Shown: piece after piece, positions 29,403-40,800 of the stretch
How the letters are laid out: every line of letters begins with the position of its first letter
Position numbering within the stretch: position 1 is the stretch's first letter
NCBI RefSeq assembly: GCF_001506075.1
Contig: NZ_KQ947475.1
Location: forward strand, 3,230,631-3,294,630
DNA from: Vibrio sp. MEBiC08052
GTDB taxonomy: Bacteria > Pseudomonadota > Gammaproteobacteria > Enterobacterales > Vibrionaceae
DNA: 64,000 nt
Reading direction: 5' to 3'
Program-made: the position numbers and the translations under genes
Notes under the pieces: model-generated
Databases searched by the model: none
Seen by the model: only the letters and a program-made list of their open reading frames with translations
Told to the model about the DNA's origin: nothing

Positions 29403-32400
29403 TTAACTTTCAAACTGACTCATCATTAATTCGGCAACTTCTTCATCCGTCATGGATTCAAGCATGCCAAGGGTACTAACTGACTCTGTATCGATCTGAC
29501 TTTCTTCTTCGGTAACCTCATCTATGTCAGTAACATCTGACAGGTCAAATGACAGGCATTCATCCACTATGTACCCGGCAAGTCGCTTAATTGTCGGAAA
29601 ATCAAAAATCAACGTGGAATGAAATGAGTACGCAAGTTGATTTTGAAGCATATTTTTAAATTCAACTGCCATCAGCGAATCCATACCGATATCAAACAGT
29701 TGCTTATCAATATCGATCATCTCAACCTGCTCAATTCCCATGACTTGAGCAACCATATCAACCAGATGTGTTGCCAGTACGCGGTGTCGATTATCTGCAG
29801 GGGTCTGCTCTAATACAGATAACAAGGGAGACGTTGTAGTTCTGGTTTGGAACTTTGACAAAGTCGAGCTATTTTTTAGCGGATGAGATTGTTCTTCTTT
29901 TTCTAGTCGTTGAACCCTCATGGCAGGTAATGCTTTTAGTAATGCAGGAAATTTGCAGTGCGATGCGTAATGCGGCCAGTGGATATCAAGTGCCATAACC
30001 TGTGACGGCACACCTTTTAACTGACCATGAATTAATGCCTGCATAATTTCACAACCCTGTCTGACGGAAATAAATTTCATTCCGATTGATTTCAGGCGTT
30101 CCTGTTCAGCGGTATTCAAAGCAGAGGCCATACCTACGTCCTGCCATGGTCCCCAGTTAATACTCTGTGCAGGTAAATGATGCATACGACGATACGATGC
30201 CAATGTGTCTAAAAAGCCATTGGCAGCGGCATATGCGCCTTGACCATTTCCAGGTAAATAACTGGATGCTGAAGAAAATAAAACAAATAAATCAAGAGGT
30301 AATGATTGCGTTAAACGATGTAGATTCCAGGCACCGGCAACTTTCGGTGCTAAAACACCAGACAATCGCTCAGGCAGATAATTTTTGATCATACCATCGT
30401 CCAAAACCCCGGCAGTATGGATAACACCTTTGATCGGGTATCTGGAACCATGCTCGGAAAAAATTCTATCCATATCCTGATAGTGGCTGACATCGGCGCA
30501 CTCTACCTGAATATCAATTCCCTGATGACTCAGCTCGGAGATACGTTTTTCTTTTTCAGTACCGGCTCTGTTCCTACCGAGTAACAGCAAATGTTTTGCA
30601 CCTTGGCTGACAAGCCACTCGGTGACAGCAAACCCTAATCCACCCAAGCCACCGGTTACTACATACAAACCTTCAGGATCAATAGAGGCGGAAGTATGTC
30701 CATCTCCCCATTCTGGCTGATATGGCGCAATCCTTCGGGCATAAGTTTGCTCTCCCCTGAGCATCAAATGAGCTTCTTCATCCTGGGCCAGCAGCGTATG
30801 GAGAAACGGAGACTCCCGGCCTGACATCACTGACACCGAATCGATATCAACAAACCGAAAACGCCATTGAGAAAATTCACAAGCCATAACCTGTCCCAGA
30901 TTCCACAAAGGAGCCTGAGCCAAATTCTGACAAGTCAAAGAAGCTGATTCTTCATGACAAAGCTCCTGAACCTGCCGGGTAATCAGCCATATCCGAGGCG
31001 GAAGAACAAAGTCAAAACGACTCAACGCCTGTACTGTTTCCATCCATAATCGACAAGTGTGGAAGACTTTGTCAGCAACATCTTCCTCGTTCGCTGATAT
31101 ATCAAGCCCCCATAAGTAACCCACCTGTTTTGGAACACCGCCTAAGTATTCCTGACATAAGGCTTCAAGAGCGTCGGCATCTGTATATACCACTGCTGGA
31201 GTATTGTTATCACCCCGCTTTTCCGGAAGCCGTTCTTTATAGACCAGCAACACACGTTGCTGCAAATCTTCCAGATCCACAGCCATGGCTGCCCCTTGTC
31301 CATCCTGATCTGCAAAAATCAGCCATGTGTTCCCCGGTTCAGGAAGGTTTGGCGAGACATCAGTAGATAATTCGATATGCTGCCAGTCTTCACGATAAAG
31401 AAGATGCTGAATCTGAGCAGCCGTATGAGATGGATTGCGTGATACAACCTGAAAACCATCAATACAGGCAACTATCTCTCCAGATTCGGAAAACAGGCAC
31501 AAATCTAACTCAATTGAATTCTGCCGAGCACGAATCAGACGGGCATGTCCCCACAAAGTTGCTGTCGGGTGAGACAACACACGAAAACGTTTTACGCCAA
31601 CAGGTAAATATACTGATTTATCTCTTTCATTCTTGTCCAAAAAAGCAGCCAGTAGTTGAAAAGCACCATCTAAAAGAACAGGATGCAGAACATCTCCTCT
31701 GGACATTTCAACCGATACTGGCAACTCGATTCTTGCAAGAACCTGCTCCAAACCGCCCCAGAGCTGTCGCTGACATTGGAAACTCTCACCTAAACAGACA
31801 CCAGAAGTAATATTGTAAACATCGACATCCAGCACCTGCTGACAAGCATCCTGTAGTGAACTTAAAACGTGATTGGACGGTGTGTCTTTCTCGCTAACGA
31901 GAACAACTTTCCCCTGAACATGGCAAAGCCACGATTGTTCATCTGCCGCATCATTTCGACTGTAGATGCCAAATGTATAGCAACAATCATCTTCGGATTC
32001 AGACAAGGTTGTCTGCACAAGGCAACCACCATCAGCAAGATACAGCGGCTGCTGAAATTCAATATTCTCTAATTCAATAGAATCTTGGTTAAGCCCTGCC
32101 TTTCCTGCAATCATTCCCATTTCAAGCAGAGCAGCAGCAGGAACAATGACCCGGCCATCCAGCGAATGATCAGCTAGATAAGTAACTGACTGAACCGAAA
32201 GCCAGTTTTCAAACAAGCAAATGAACGATGAAACTGGCGGCAACAAGACTTTTCGTCCCAGAAGAGGATGTACTTCACCATCACCTCGTACTGGTAATTT
32301 CGGCAGATTTTTCCAATAGGTCTGCCGCTGAAAAGCATAGGTAGGCAGCCAATGGAGGCGATGATAACCTTCCGACGGATAGATGTCGTTCCAGCGCAGC

Positions 32401-34775
32401 ATGACACCAGCCTGATACAACGAGGAAAGCAATACGCATCTGGCGTGGTCATCCTGCATATCGGGAAAAGCAGAAACACATGTCATTGCTGATGAAAAAG
32501 AGAAAGGCGGAGTTGAGACTATCAGACAGGCATCATAACCAGAGGACTCCAGCCGAATCTGTAGTGATCGCTGATCCATATCACTAGCCATATCAAACTG
32601 TTCCAGCCAACCGGTTGCCGACGCCATATGCTGAGCAATGTTTTCTCCACTTGCCAGAGAAAGATAGTCACGACTCGGCATATGGTAAACCGCTTGTTCT
32701 ACAGCCTGAGTGAAGGCCTTTCGGCCCTTATCCTGAGCAATGATCAAAGCAATGATATCTTCTGGCATCAAAATACCGGCTACACAGGCAGCAGCATAAG
32801 CTCCACTACCAACACCAGTGACTGTATGGATCGGTATTCCCCAGCTCTCCCATAATGTTGCTGTTGCATAACCAAGGACAAAGCCTATAACCTGCCCGTG
32901 TAAAAGAGTACCGACAAAATCACCTGTAGCCGTCTCGGACCAGAGAATGTCGTATAAAGGGTAGTTCAGATGTGGGATAAGCAATTTGGAGCAGTAATCA
33001 ATACATTGCCGAAAAACAGCATAATCATGGTACATACGCTTCACAACATCTGGCCGATAATGACCTGTCTCAGGAAAAAACATCACCAGTTCAGGCACAT
33101 TAGCCGTGCGAAATTTATCCGGCGAAAAGTTTTCAACAATATGTTGTAACTGCGAAACTATTTCGTTCACCGAATGGCCAACTACGGATAATCTGTTTTC
33201 AAAATGTAACCGACCTGTATTTAACGAATAACAGATGTCGGCAAGAGACATCTCCGGCTGGTCACGTAAGTAACTGATATATCGCCGTATCTGATGATGT
33301 AATGAATCTGAAGTTTTAGCAGACAGGCAAAGCACATGATTTTGACCGCCATCCGGTTTGATATCATGTGTCGGTTTAATACAAAGTGATGACAATGGCG
33401 CTTCTTCAAGAATCACATGTGCATTCACACCACTAAAACCAAAGGAGCTAACCCCAGCCAAACGCTTTCGGCTCCCCCGTTGCCAGACTGTCTGCTTCAC
33501 TGCAACATCAATAACTCTGGAATCCCAAGCAATTTCAGGATTTGGTTGGTGAAAATGTAAATGCGCCGGAATATTCTCATGGTGCATCGACAACAAAACT
33601 TTAATGATGCCAGCAACACCAGCCGCAGCCTCTGTATGGGCAATATTCGTTTTTACAGAACCCACTTTTAACGGCTGTACATTTTGTCTTGTCTGACCGA
33701 ATACAGCCTGAATTGCACTAATCTCTATCGGATCTCCCAATGGTGTTCCTGTCCCGTGAGCCTCGATATAATCGATCTCATCAGGCTCAACTTGTGCCTT
33801 TTCTAATGCTGTCTGAAGTAATGATTGTTGAGATCGCCCGTTAGGTACGGTAAAACCACTTGTTGGCCCATCCTGATTAATCGCTGATCCCCGGATAATC
33901 CCCCAGATAGGATTGCCATCTTGCAACGCACTGCTTAACCGCTTTAACACAATCAGGCCACATCCTTCTCCTCTGGCCATGCCATCGGCTGAAGCATCAA
34001 ACGTTTTACACCGTCCGTCAGGGGACAACACTTTATTCTGGGACAACGCAATTGTATTAGCAGGGGAAATAATCAGATTAATTCCTCCGGCAATCGCCTG
34101 CTCACATTCTCCGGATCGAAGACTCTGACAGGCTTGGTGAATAGCAACCAGTGATGAAGAACATGCGGTATCTACTGCAATATTCGGCCCGATAAAACCA
34201 AAAACATAAGAGAGACGACCAACAGTAGCATTTGCAGCATTCCCGGTGAGCGAGTAAGCATCAATCTGCTTGTAATCATTAAGCATTAACGACGGTGAAG
34301 CATAGTCACCTGTACTGACACCGACAAAAACACCAGTTGCAGACGGGAGATTTCTCTCATGCAACAGTCCTGTATTCTCCAGAGCTTCCCAACAGACTTC
34401 CAGCAACAATCTCTGCTGTGGGTCCATCGATTGTGCTTCCCTTGGGGATATACCAAAAAAATACGGATCAAACTGATCAATCGCAGAGAAAAAACTTCCC
34501 CGGCAAACTGACATTTTTCCTTTAACATCCGGATCCGGATGATAATCGCGGGATAAATCAAACCGAGTTTCCGGCATATCTGTCGTCATATCTACGCCAG
34601 AGCGGAGCAAATCCCAGAATTGAGTAATATCATCAGCACCAGGGAAACGACATCCTAAGCCGACAACAGCAATCGGTTCTTTCAATGCTTCCACTTCTGC
34701 TGATAGTGTCTTTATTTGACGCAAAGCCCTAGCCATAACTGTTTTTTGTTTCTCTGCATCATTGATGTTGCCCAT
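29403..34775 (-). CDS. PKS module 3: KS-degenerate AT-DH-KR-ACP
   Basis: KS looks functional: VDTACSSS near 203, EAHGTGT near 337, His kept in NIAH near 377. The AT region (about 530-800) is recognisable only by position and residual similarity. The GQGSQ loop is gone, the nucleophile elbow GHSxGE reads GVGSGA near 653 so the catalytic Ser is Gly, the malonate-binding Arg segment and the HAFH motif are missing, and the region is roughly 80 residues shorter than its neighbours. DH: HSLDGRVIVP near 871 and LDGAFQ near 1037. KR: GGLGGLG near 1374, LDD (B-type), Tyr in GAYAAAN near 1515. ACP: GMDSL near 1698. The ACP must therefore be loaded by another AT. The expected unit is an alkene. A good AAGGA lies 8 bases before the start. 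The reading frame is intact, so this is decay of one domain, not of the gene. Confidence 0.95.
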   Translation of the reverse strand: MGNINDAEKQKTVMARALRQIKTLSAEVEALKEPIAVVGLGCRFPGADDITQFWDLLRSGVDMTTDMPETRFDLSRDYHPDPDVKGKMSVCRGSFFSAIDQFDPYFFGISPREAQSMDPQQRLLLEVCWEALENTGLLHERNLPSATGVFVGVSTGDYASPSLMLNDYKQIDAYSLTGNAANATVGRLSYVFGFIGPNIAVDTACSSSLVAIHQACQSLRSGECEQAIAGGINLIISPANTIALSQNKVLSPDGRCKTFDASADGMARGEGCGLIVLKRLSSALQDGNPIWGIIRGSAINQDGPTSGFTVPNGRSQQSLLQTALEKAQVEPDEIDYIEAHGTGTPLGDPIEISAIQAVFGQTRQNVQPLKVGSVKTNIAHTEAAAGVAGIIKVLLSMHHENIPAHLHFHQPNPEIAWDSRVIDVAVKQTVWQRGSRKRLAGVSSFGFSGVNAHVILEEAPLSSLCIKPTHDIKPDGGQNHVLCLSAKTSDSLHHQIRRYISYLRDQPEMSLADICYSLNTGRLHFENRLSVVGHSVNEIVSQLQHIVENFSPDKFRTANVPELVMFFPETGHYRPDVVKRMYHDYAVFRQCIDYCSKLLIPHLNYPLYDILWSETATGDFVGTLLHGQVIGFVLGYATATLWESWGIPIHTVTGVGSGAYAAACVAGILMPEDIIALIIAQDKGRKAFTQAVEQAVYHMPSRDYLSLASGENIAQHMASATGWLEQFDMASDMDQRSLQIRLESSGYDACLIVSTPPFSFSSAMTCVSAFPDMQDDHARCVLLSSLYQAGVMLRWNDIYPSEGYHRLHWLPTYAFQRQTYWKNLPKLPVRGDGEVHPLLGRKVLLPPVSSFICLFENWLSVQSVTYLADHSLDGRVIVPAAALLEMGMIAGKAGLNQDSIELENIEFQQPLYLADGGCLVQTTLSESEDDCCYTFGIYSRNDAADEQSWLCHVQGKVVLVSEKDTPSNHVLSSLQDACQQVLDVDVYNITSGVCLGESFQCQRQLWGGLEQVLARIELPVSVEMSRGDVLHPVLLDGAFQLLAAFLDKNERDKSVYLPVGVKRFRVLSHPTATLWGHARLIRARQNSIELDLCLFSESGEIVACIDGFQVVSRNPSHTAAQIQHLLYREDWQHIELSTDVSPNLPEPGNTWLIFADQDGQGAAMAVDLEDLQQRVLLVYKERLPEKRGDNNTPAVVYTDADALEALCQEYLGGVPKQVGYLWGLDISANEEDVADKVFHTCRLWMETVQALSRFDFVLPPRIWLITRQVQELCHEESASLTCQNLAQAPLWNLGQVMACEFSQWRFRFVDIDSVSVMSGRESPFLHTLLAQDEEAHLMLRGEQTYARRIAPYQPEWGDGHTSASIDPEGLYVVTGGLGGLGFAVTEWLVSQGAKHLLLLGRNRAGTEKEKRISELSHQGIDIQVECADVSHYQDMDRIFSEHGSRYPIKGVIHTAGVLDDGMIKNYLPERLSGVLAPKVAGAWNLHRLTQSLPLDLFVLFSSASSYLPGNGQGAYAAANGFLDTLASYRRMHHLPAQSINWGPWQDVGMASALNTAEQERLKSIGMKFISVRQGCEIMQALIHGQLKGVPSQVMALDIHWPHYASHCKFPALLKALPAMRVQRLEKEEQSHPLKNSSTLSKFQTRTTTSPLLSVLEQTPADNRHRVLATHLVDMVAQVMGIEQVEMIDIDKQLFDIGMDSLMAVEFKNMLQNQLAYSFHSTLIFDFPTIKRLAGYIVDECLSFDLSDVTDIDEVTEEESQIDTESVSTLGMLESMTDEEVAELMMSQFES

Positions 34776-34804
34776 GATATCAATCCTTTTTTATATAATT
34801 ATTT

Positions 34805-37800
34805 TCAGTCAGTCAGACTATCTTCCAATAGAGCCATCAGTTCATCTGACGATAAATCTTCGTAGTTATCCGATTCATTCTGTATCGCATTGATAGACTG
34901 TTGCCCTGAGACTGTCGGTGCCTGACTTTCCAGTTGAAGCAATGATGACAAAATAAACTCAGCCAGCCGGGAAACAGATGGATAATCAAACATCACTTGT
35001 GCTGCAATGCTGCCTTCCAGTTGACGAGACAATCGCTTCCGTAAATCGATAATGAGCAGGGAATCCATCCCCATATCAAAGAACCCTTGCTCTGGGTTTA
35101 CAATATCTTCTGGTGGCAAGCCGAGAACATCCAGTATTTCCTTGCAAATGAATGTCGTCAGTCGAGGTAAACGTTCCTGAGGAGGAAGTTCAGCAAGGAT
35201 CTGTTGCAAATTATCATCAGGCACTAATGCATTCGACGGTGAAGCGACTGACGTATCAGTGACAATATTGGTAAAAAGTGGGCGGGCTTTTCGTGACTGA
35301 TACACCGCTTTAAATTTTTCCCAGTCAATATCAACAATGATCCCATGACTTATATCTTGTTCGATCAGAGAGAACATTTTATTTAACGACGCATCAGAGC
35401 GAAGTAAACGTGCTCCGGATTTCTCTGCCATTTCCTGTTCATGGTGACCCAGCGTGTCTTTCCATGGCCCCCAATAGACTGTTAACGCCGCAAGGTTCTG
35501 CTGTCGGCGGAATGCTCCGAATGCTCCCAAGAAAGCGTTTGCAGCCGAATAATGAGCCTGTCCGGATGCTCCCCATACAGAGACCATCGATGAATACAAA
35601 ATGAAGAAATCCAAAGGCATCTCTTTCGTGAGTTCATGAAGATACCAGGCACCAGCTACTTTAGGCTGTAAGACTTCATCCAAGCCATTGATATCAAATC
35701 GTTGTGTTACTCCTCCGGAAATTCCGGCTGCATGGATAACGCCTTTAATTTCCGGCATTGTCTGTTTCAGAGATGTAAATAACCACGTCATCGATTCTCT
35801 GTCTGTAACATCCGTCTGACTAAGGTATATGTTGCATCCTTTTACCCGAAGTTCTTCCAGAGCCGCTTCTGCCTGCTGTGACGGAGAATTTCGACCAACT
35901 AAAATCAGGTGTTTTGCACCTTGTTCAATCATCCAAGTCGCTGCACTCAAACCGAGCTTACCAAGACCTCCGGTTATCAGATAACTAGCTTCTGAGTCAA
36001 AAGAGAATTTCTGCGCTTGTTTTTCGGTATCAGATGTTAAAGAAGTGAGCCGGGCAACCATGCGTGAACGGCCACGAAAAGCCAATTGTTCTTCGCCATC
36101 GTTTGCCGTGATCTCTCGCCATAAGCATGATGCTTCAGCATCATTATTAATACCTTCTTCCCGGTGAGAATCTAAATCAATTAATCCACCCCAATAATCC
36201 GGGTACTCAACTGAAAGCGTTTTTCCTATCCCCCAAGCAAGTGATTGAGTAAATCCATCAGCGCCCTCATAACTAACTTGCTGAGCACCGCGGGTAACCA
36301 CCCAAGCTTTACCGGAGGAGGTACTTTCTGCCATTGCGGAAAGTAATGTTTCAAGAGCATGAACACTCGCACAAGTTGTAGAGACTTGCTTCGTGAAAGT
36401 TCCCAGCGAATCATGATTTGTCAATAAATCCAGATTCCACAGATGGACGACATAAGTAATCCGGGAAACAGGAACATGCTGGCTCAACATGTCGTAATGC
36501 TGCGCTACCGATGGATTGAGTATGAAGTGACCGTCATCGGTCTTCACAAAGTCATCCCCTTGCGTAACACGGGTCACCTGATCACCACGAGCTGTCAACA
36601 ATCTCATCATAGATTCACCTACACCCTGATGATCAGCAAAAATCAGCCAATGAGCCGACGGAACAACTTCAATATCCGGCTCCCGGGAAGTAACAATCAA
36701 AGCTTCGGCACTGGCTTCGTCAAGCTGGTAAACGTGTGTATTCGTCAGGTGATTATCTTGCAACAGACATTGCCATTGTTTACCCGATAAAAGAGGATAA
36801 TCCGGGCGTAAATCTATATCAGTGAAATGCCACCATCCGTCGGTCAGGCCAAAACTAAGATCGCCCCAGCGCTGAGGCTTAATCACCTCACGCATTACGA
36901 GAATTCCCCCTGGCTTCAAAAGCCGGTGGACCTGAGCCATAGTCAAATGCATCTCCCGCGTAGCATGTAACACGTTAGAAGCAATGATCATGTCATACTG
37001 GTGTTCGGAAAAACCCTGCTCGGCCAGATCACTTTCAATATTTAGTGTCTGATAACTGACAAAATCATAGGCACTGAAACGCTCTTTAGCATTTTCGACA
37101 AACAACGGCGAGATATCAGTAAAATCATAATGTACTGAATGTTTCTGTAAAGAAGGCAGAAGAGCTGCCGTTGTACCACCGGTTCCGGCACCAATTTCCA
37201 GAATACTGGCTTCCTGATCAAGAGGAAATGTATCTAAAACATGAATGACTGTTTGAGTCACCAATTGGTTCATTCTCTGAGCTAACGGTGTATGCTCATA
37301 AACTTGGTTGACATCGGTAACATCCCCATCGGGAAATAACACATCCAAAGGCTCAGCAGCGCCTATCAGCACTTGATCCAATACCGGACCGCAACGGTGC
37401 AGGATGTTCAGCTCAGCAGTCACCGAATCCAACACCCGATTCGTAATCACTTCTTCATCGTCTTCCGGCAAAGACACCACATGCCAAAGATGCGACTCAC
37501 TCTGAACCAGAAAACCCACTTCAGTTAACATTGCAAGAATACGGGCCATAAGCCGTTGGTATTTAGGAATAACACCCAATTTTTGGACACATTGCTCTGT
37601 TGTAAACGATTCTCCTGCCTGCCACACCCATCCCAGTTTCAGCAGTGCTTTCAGAACATATACGATACTCATAGATTCAACAGACTTAAGCTGCTCAAAA
37701 TAACTTTCGATACTTGTTTTATTCTGAGACTTATCCTGATGTATGACCTCTGCCATCAGTTCTTCAATACTGGGTAAATATTCCAACCGGGCCCGTACAA

Positions 37801-40800
37801 AACTGCGGGGCTTGTATTGCCACTGAACATTATAAAGAGGCAATTGATCCTCTATAACGGTATTGTTTTGCAGCAAATGTTTCGGAACAATCCGAATTTT
37901 AACCCCCAGAACAGAAGCAACGGCCTGTTGCTCTGAATCCATGATCAGAATATCGGCCACACGTAAACCCGGAGAAGTACTTACCCCGGTTCTTATACGG
38001 ACTGCACAATTTAATTTACTCACTTTCCCCGAATGGTAATGCATCGATTCAAATCCCTGAAAGAGGAAAGTTTCATCAGCATTCCCCCCCAAATCCAATG
38101 CACTCAGTGTCTGAAAACAAGCATCAATGAGTGCGGGGTGGAGAGAATACTGTTCTATTTGCGATTGCATATGTTCAGGTAGTTCAACTGTCGCGAACGC
38201 TTCATCTGCAGACCGTCGCACTGTTTGTAATAACCGGAAGGAGTGACCAAATTCAATACCTTGCTGTTTTAGAATATCATACAGCTCACTAACACTAACC
38301 TCTTCCGTACATCGTTGAGATAATCCGGTAAATCCGGCATCAGCTATACGATTGTTTTCATCAGCAATAACCTGACATTCCGCATGTAGCAGAGCACTGG
38401 CTCCGATACGGCGACTTCCCAGCTCGAAAGAAAATACTTTTGCCGTATATCCTTCATTTGTTTTAACCAAGGAAACCTGCAGGGTTACAGCCCCGTCTCT
38501 TGGTAATTGAAGTGGTTGATAAATACTTAGCTGAAGAAGACTCAAAGATGTGCTGCCAGTCACCTGAACCGATGCCTCTAAGATCATCTCTATCATTGCA
38601 CTGGCCGGCATAAAGACCTGACCATGAAGGACATGATCGGATAGAAAATCCGGCATATCCGCTGAAACCTGAGATTCAAACAAGAAAGTGTCTTTCTCAA
38701 GCAACGGAGAAGAGAATGGACGCCCCAACAGTGGATGTAAAGGTGAAGAATGCGAAGATGAATCTATCGGTTCCGGAAGAACGGATTTTGCTTTGATGTC
38801 AGCGTCAACCCAATACCTTTGTCTCTGGAAAGCATAAGTCGGCAAATGAACACGTTGCAATTGGTTTTCAGCATATACAGAACACCAGTGGATATTTATT
38901 CCCAATGTATACAGACGAGTCAGTACTTCAAGCAGATGATGTTCCTGATATCGAAATGCAATTGAGGTCAGCCACTGAACACCATCAGGAACACATCGCT
39001 GTGCAAGTTTATTTAAAATATCCACAGGCCCGATTTCAAGACAAAGCTGTGTTCCTTCTCGATGGAGTGTATGTACCGCCATTTCAAACTGTACACATTG
39101 TTCGATCTGATTAACCCAATACTGTTTATCGCAAAAGAGCTCTCTTTCACTTTGCCCGGTAACAGTAGATATCATCTTTAATTGGGGGGAGTGAAATGTC
39201 ACCGTACTAATGACTCGCTCAAATTCGCTCAACATCGGCTGCATTAGGGTGGAGTGGAAAGCTCTGGAAACGTCTAAAGGACGGTAGTCAACGGCATGTT
39301 CATGCAAAATATTTATAAAATCATCAATACATTCAGCTGTACCTGAAATCGTAACATGTTCCGGACCATTGATTGTGGCGATGGACAATGTTTGCTCAAA
39401 CTGAGCCAATAGTTTCTGTACTAATGCCTCCGATGTAAAAACCGCCAGCATTTTGCCAGATAGGGTCAGTTCTTCCATCAGTTGCCCTCGGGCAACAAGC
39501 ATCTTAATTGCATCATCAAGCGAGAAAATGCCGGCAATACAGGCCGCAGCATATTCTCCGATACTGTGTCCAAGGACACAGGCAGGTAAACCGGTCCATG
39601 TTCGCCAAAGTTGTGCCAACGCATATTCAAAGGCAAATATAGCAGGCTGAGTATACTGAGTCTGGGAAAGAAGCGTACTCTGTTCTCCCCACAAAACAGA
39701 GGTAAGTGGGACACTCCAGTATGCTTCCAGTAGAGAAGCGCATTGATCAATGGCTTTTCTGAAAACGGAATATTGCCGGTAAAGTTGTTCCCCCATCCCC
39801 GGGTACTGTGCCCCCTGTCCGGTAAAAGACCAAGCCATCACTCCAGAGGGTGCCCATATCGGCTGACTTTTTTTCTTCAGAAAGTCACACAATCCGATTT
39901 CCAGTTCACAATGATTTCTGGCAGTAAAACCAGCCCGATATTGATAGTGATTTCTACCTACAGAAGCCGTATAACAAAGATCAGCCAAACAAACTTCCGG
40001 AGAATTCTGCAAAAAATTGTGATAAGACCGAACAAGATCACGCAATGCATCGGGAGTTTTTGCAGACAAACACAGAGGATAGATGTCCTCTTTAGTCTCT
40101 ACGTGCATTTCATTTCTCAGAGGAAGCTTAGCCTGCTCCAGAATTAAATGAGCGTTCGTTCCACCGAAGCCGAAAGCACTCACAGCTGCACGTCTGACAT
40201 TATTGCTAATCCACGGCTGACACTGGGTGTTGACATAAAAAGGAGAATTATCAAAGTCAATTTGAGGATTTGGCCGCTCAAAATTCAGGCTGGGAAATAA
40301 TTGCTGACGATAAAGTGAGCCTACAGCTTTAATGAAACCTGCCACACCGGCAGCAACATCTAAATGCCCCAGATTAGTTTTCACCGAACTAATAGCACAA
40401 TAGTTTTTTTTCGTAGAATCCTGAGTATAAACATCACTTAGTGCTGAAATCTCAATGGGATCACCCAAAGCAGTACCCGTGCCATGCGCTTCGACATAAC
40501 CTATTGTCTCCGCCGATACATTAGCAATGGCTAATGCTTCAGCAATTACTGCTGATTGCCCAGCCTGACTCGGTGCCGTAAAAGACATTTTGTCTCCACC
40601 ATCATTATTGACGGCAGAACCACGAATAACTGCATAGATAGGATCTTTATCAGCAAGTGCATCTTCCAGTCGTTTCAGCAAAACGACCCCAACCCCATTT
40701 CCAGGAGCAGGTCCCTGAGCATCAGCATCAAATGCCCGAATCTGTCCGTCTGGAGAAAATATGCCGCCTTCTACATATCGATAACCAACACCATGGGGAA

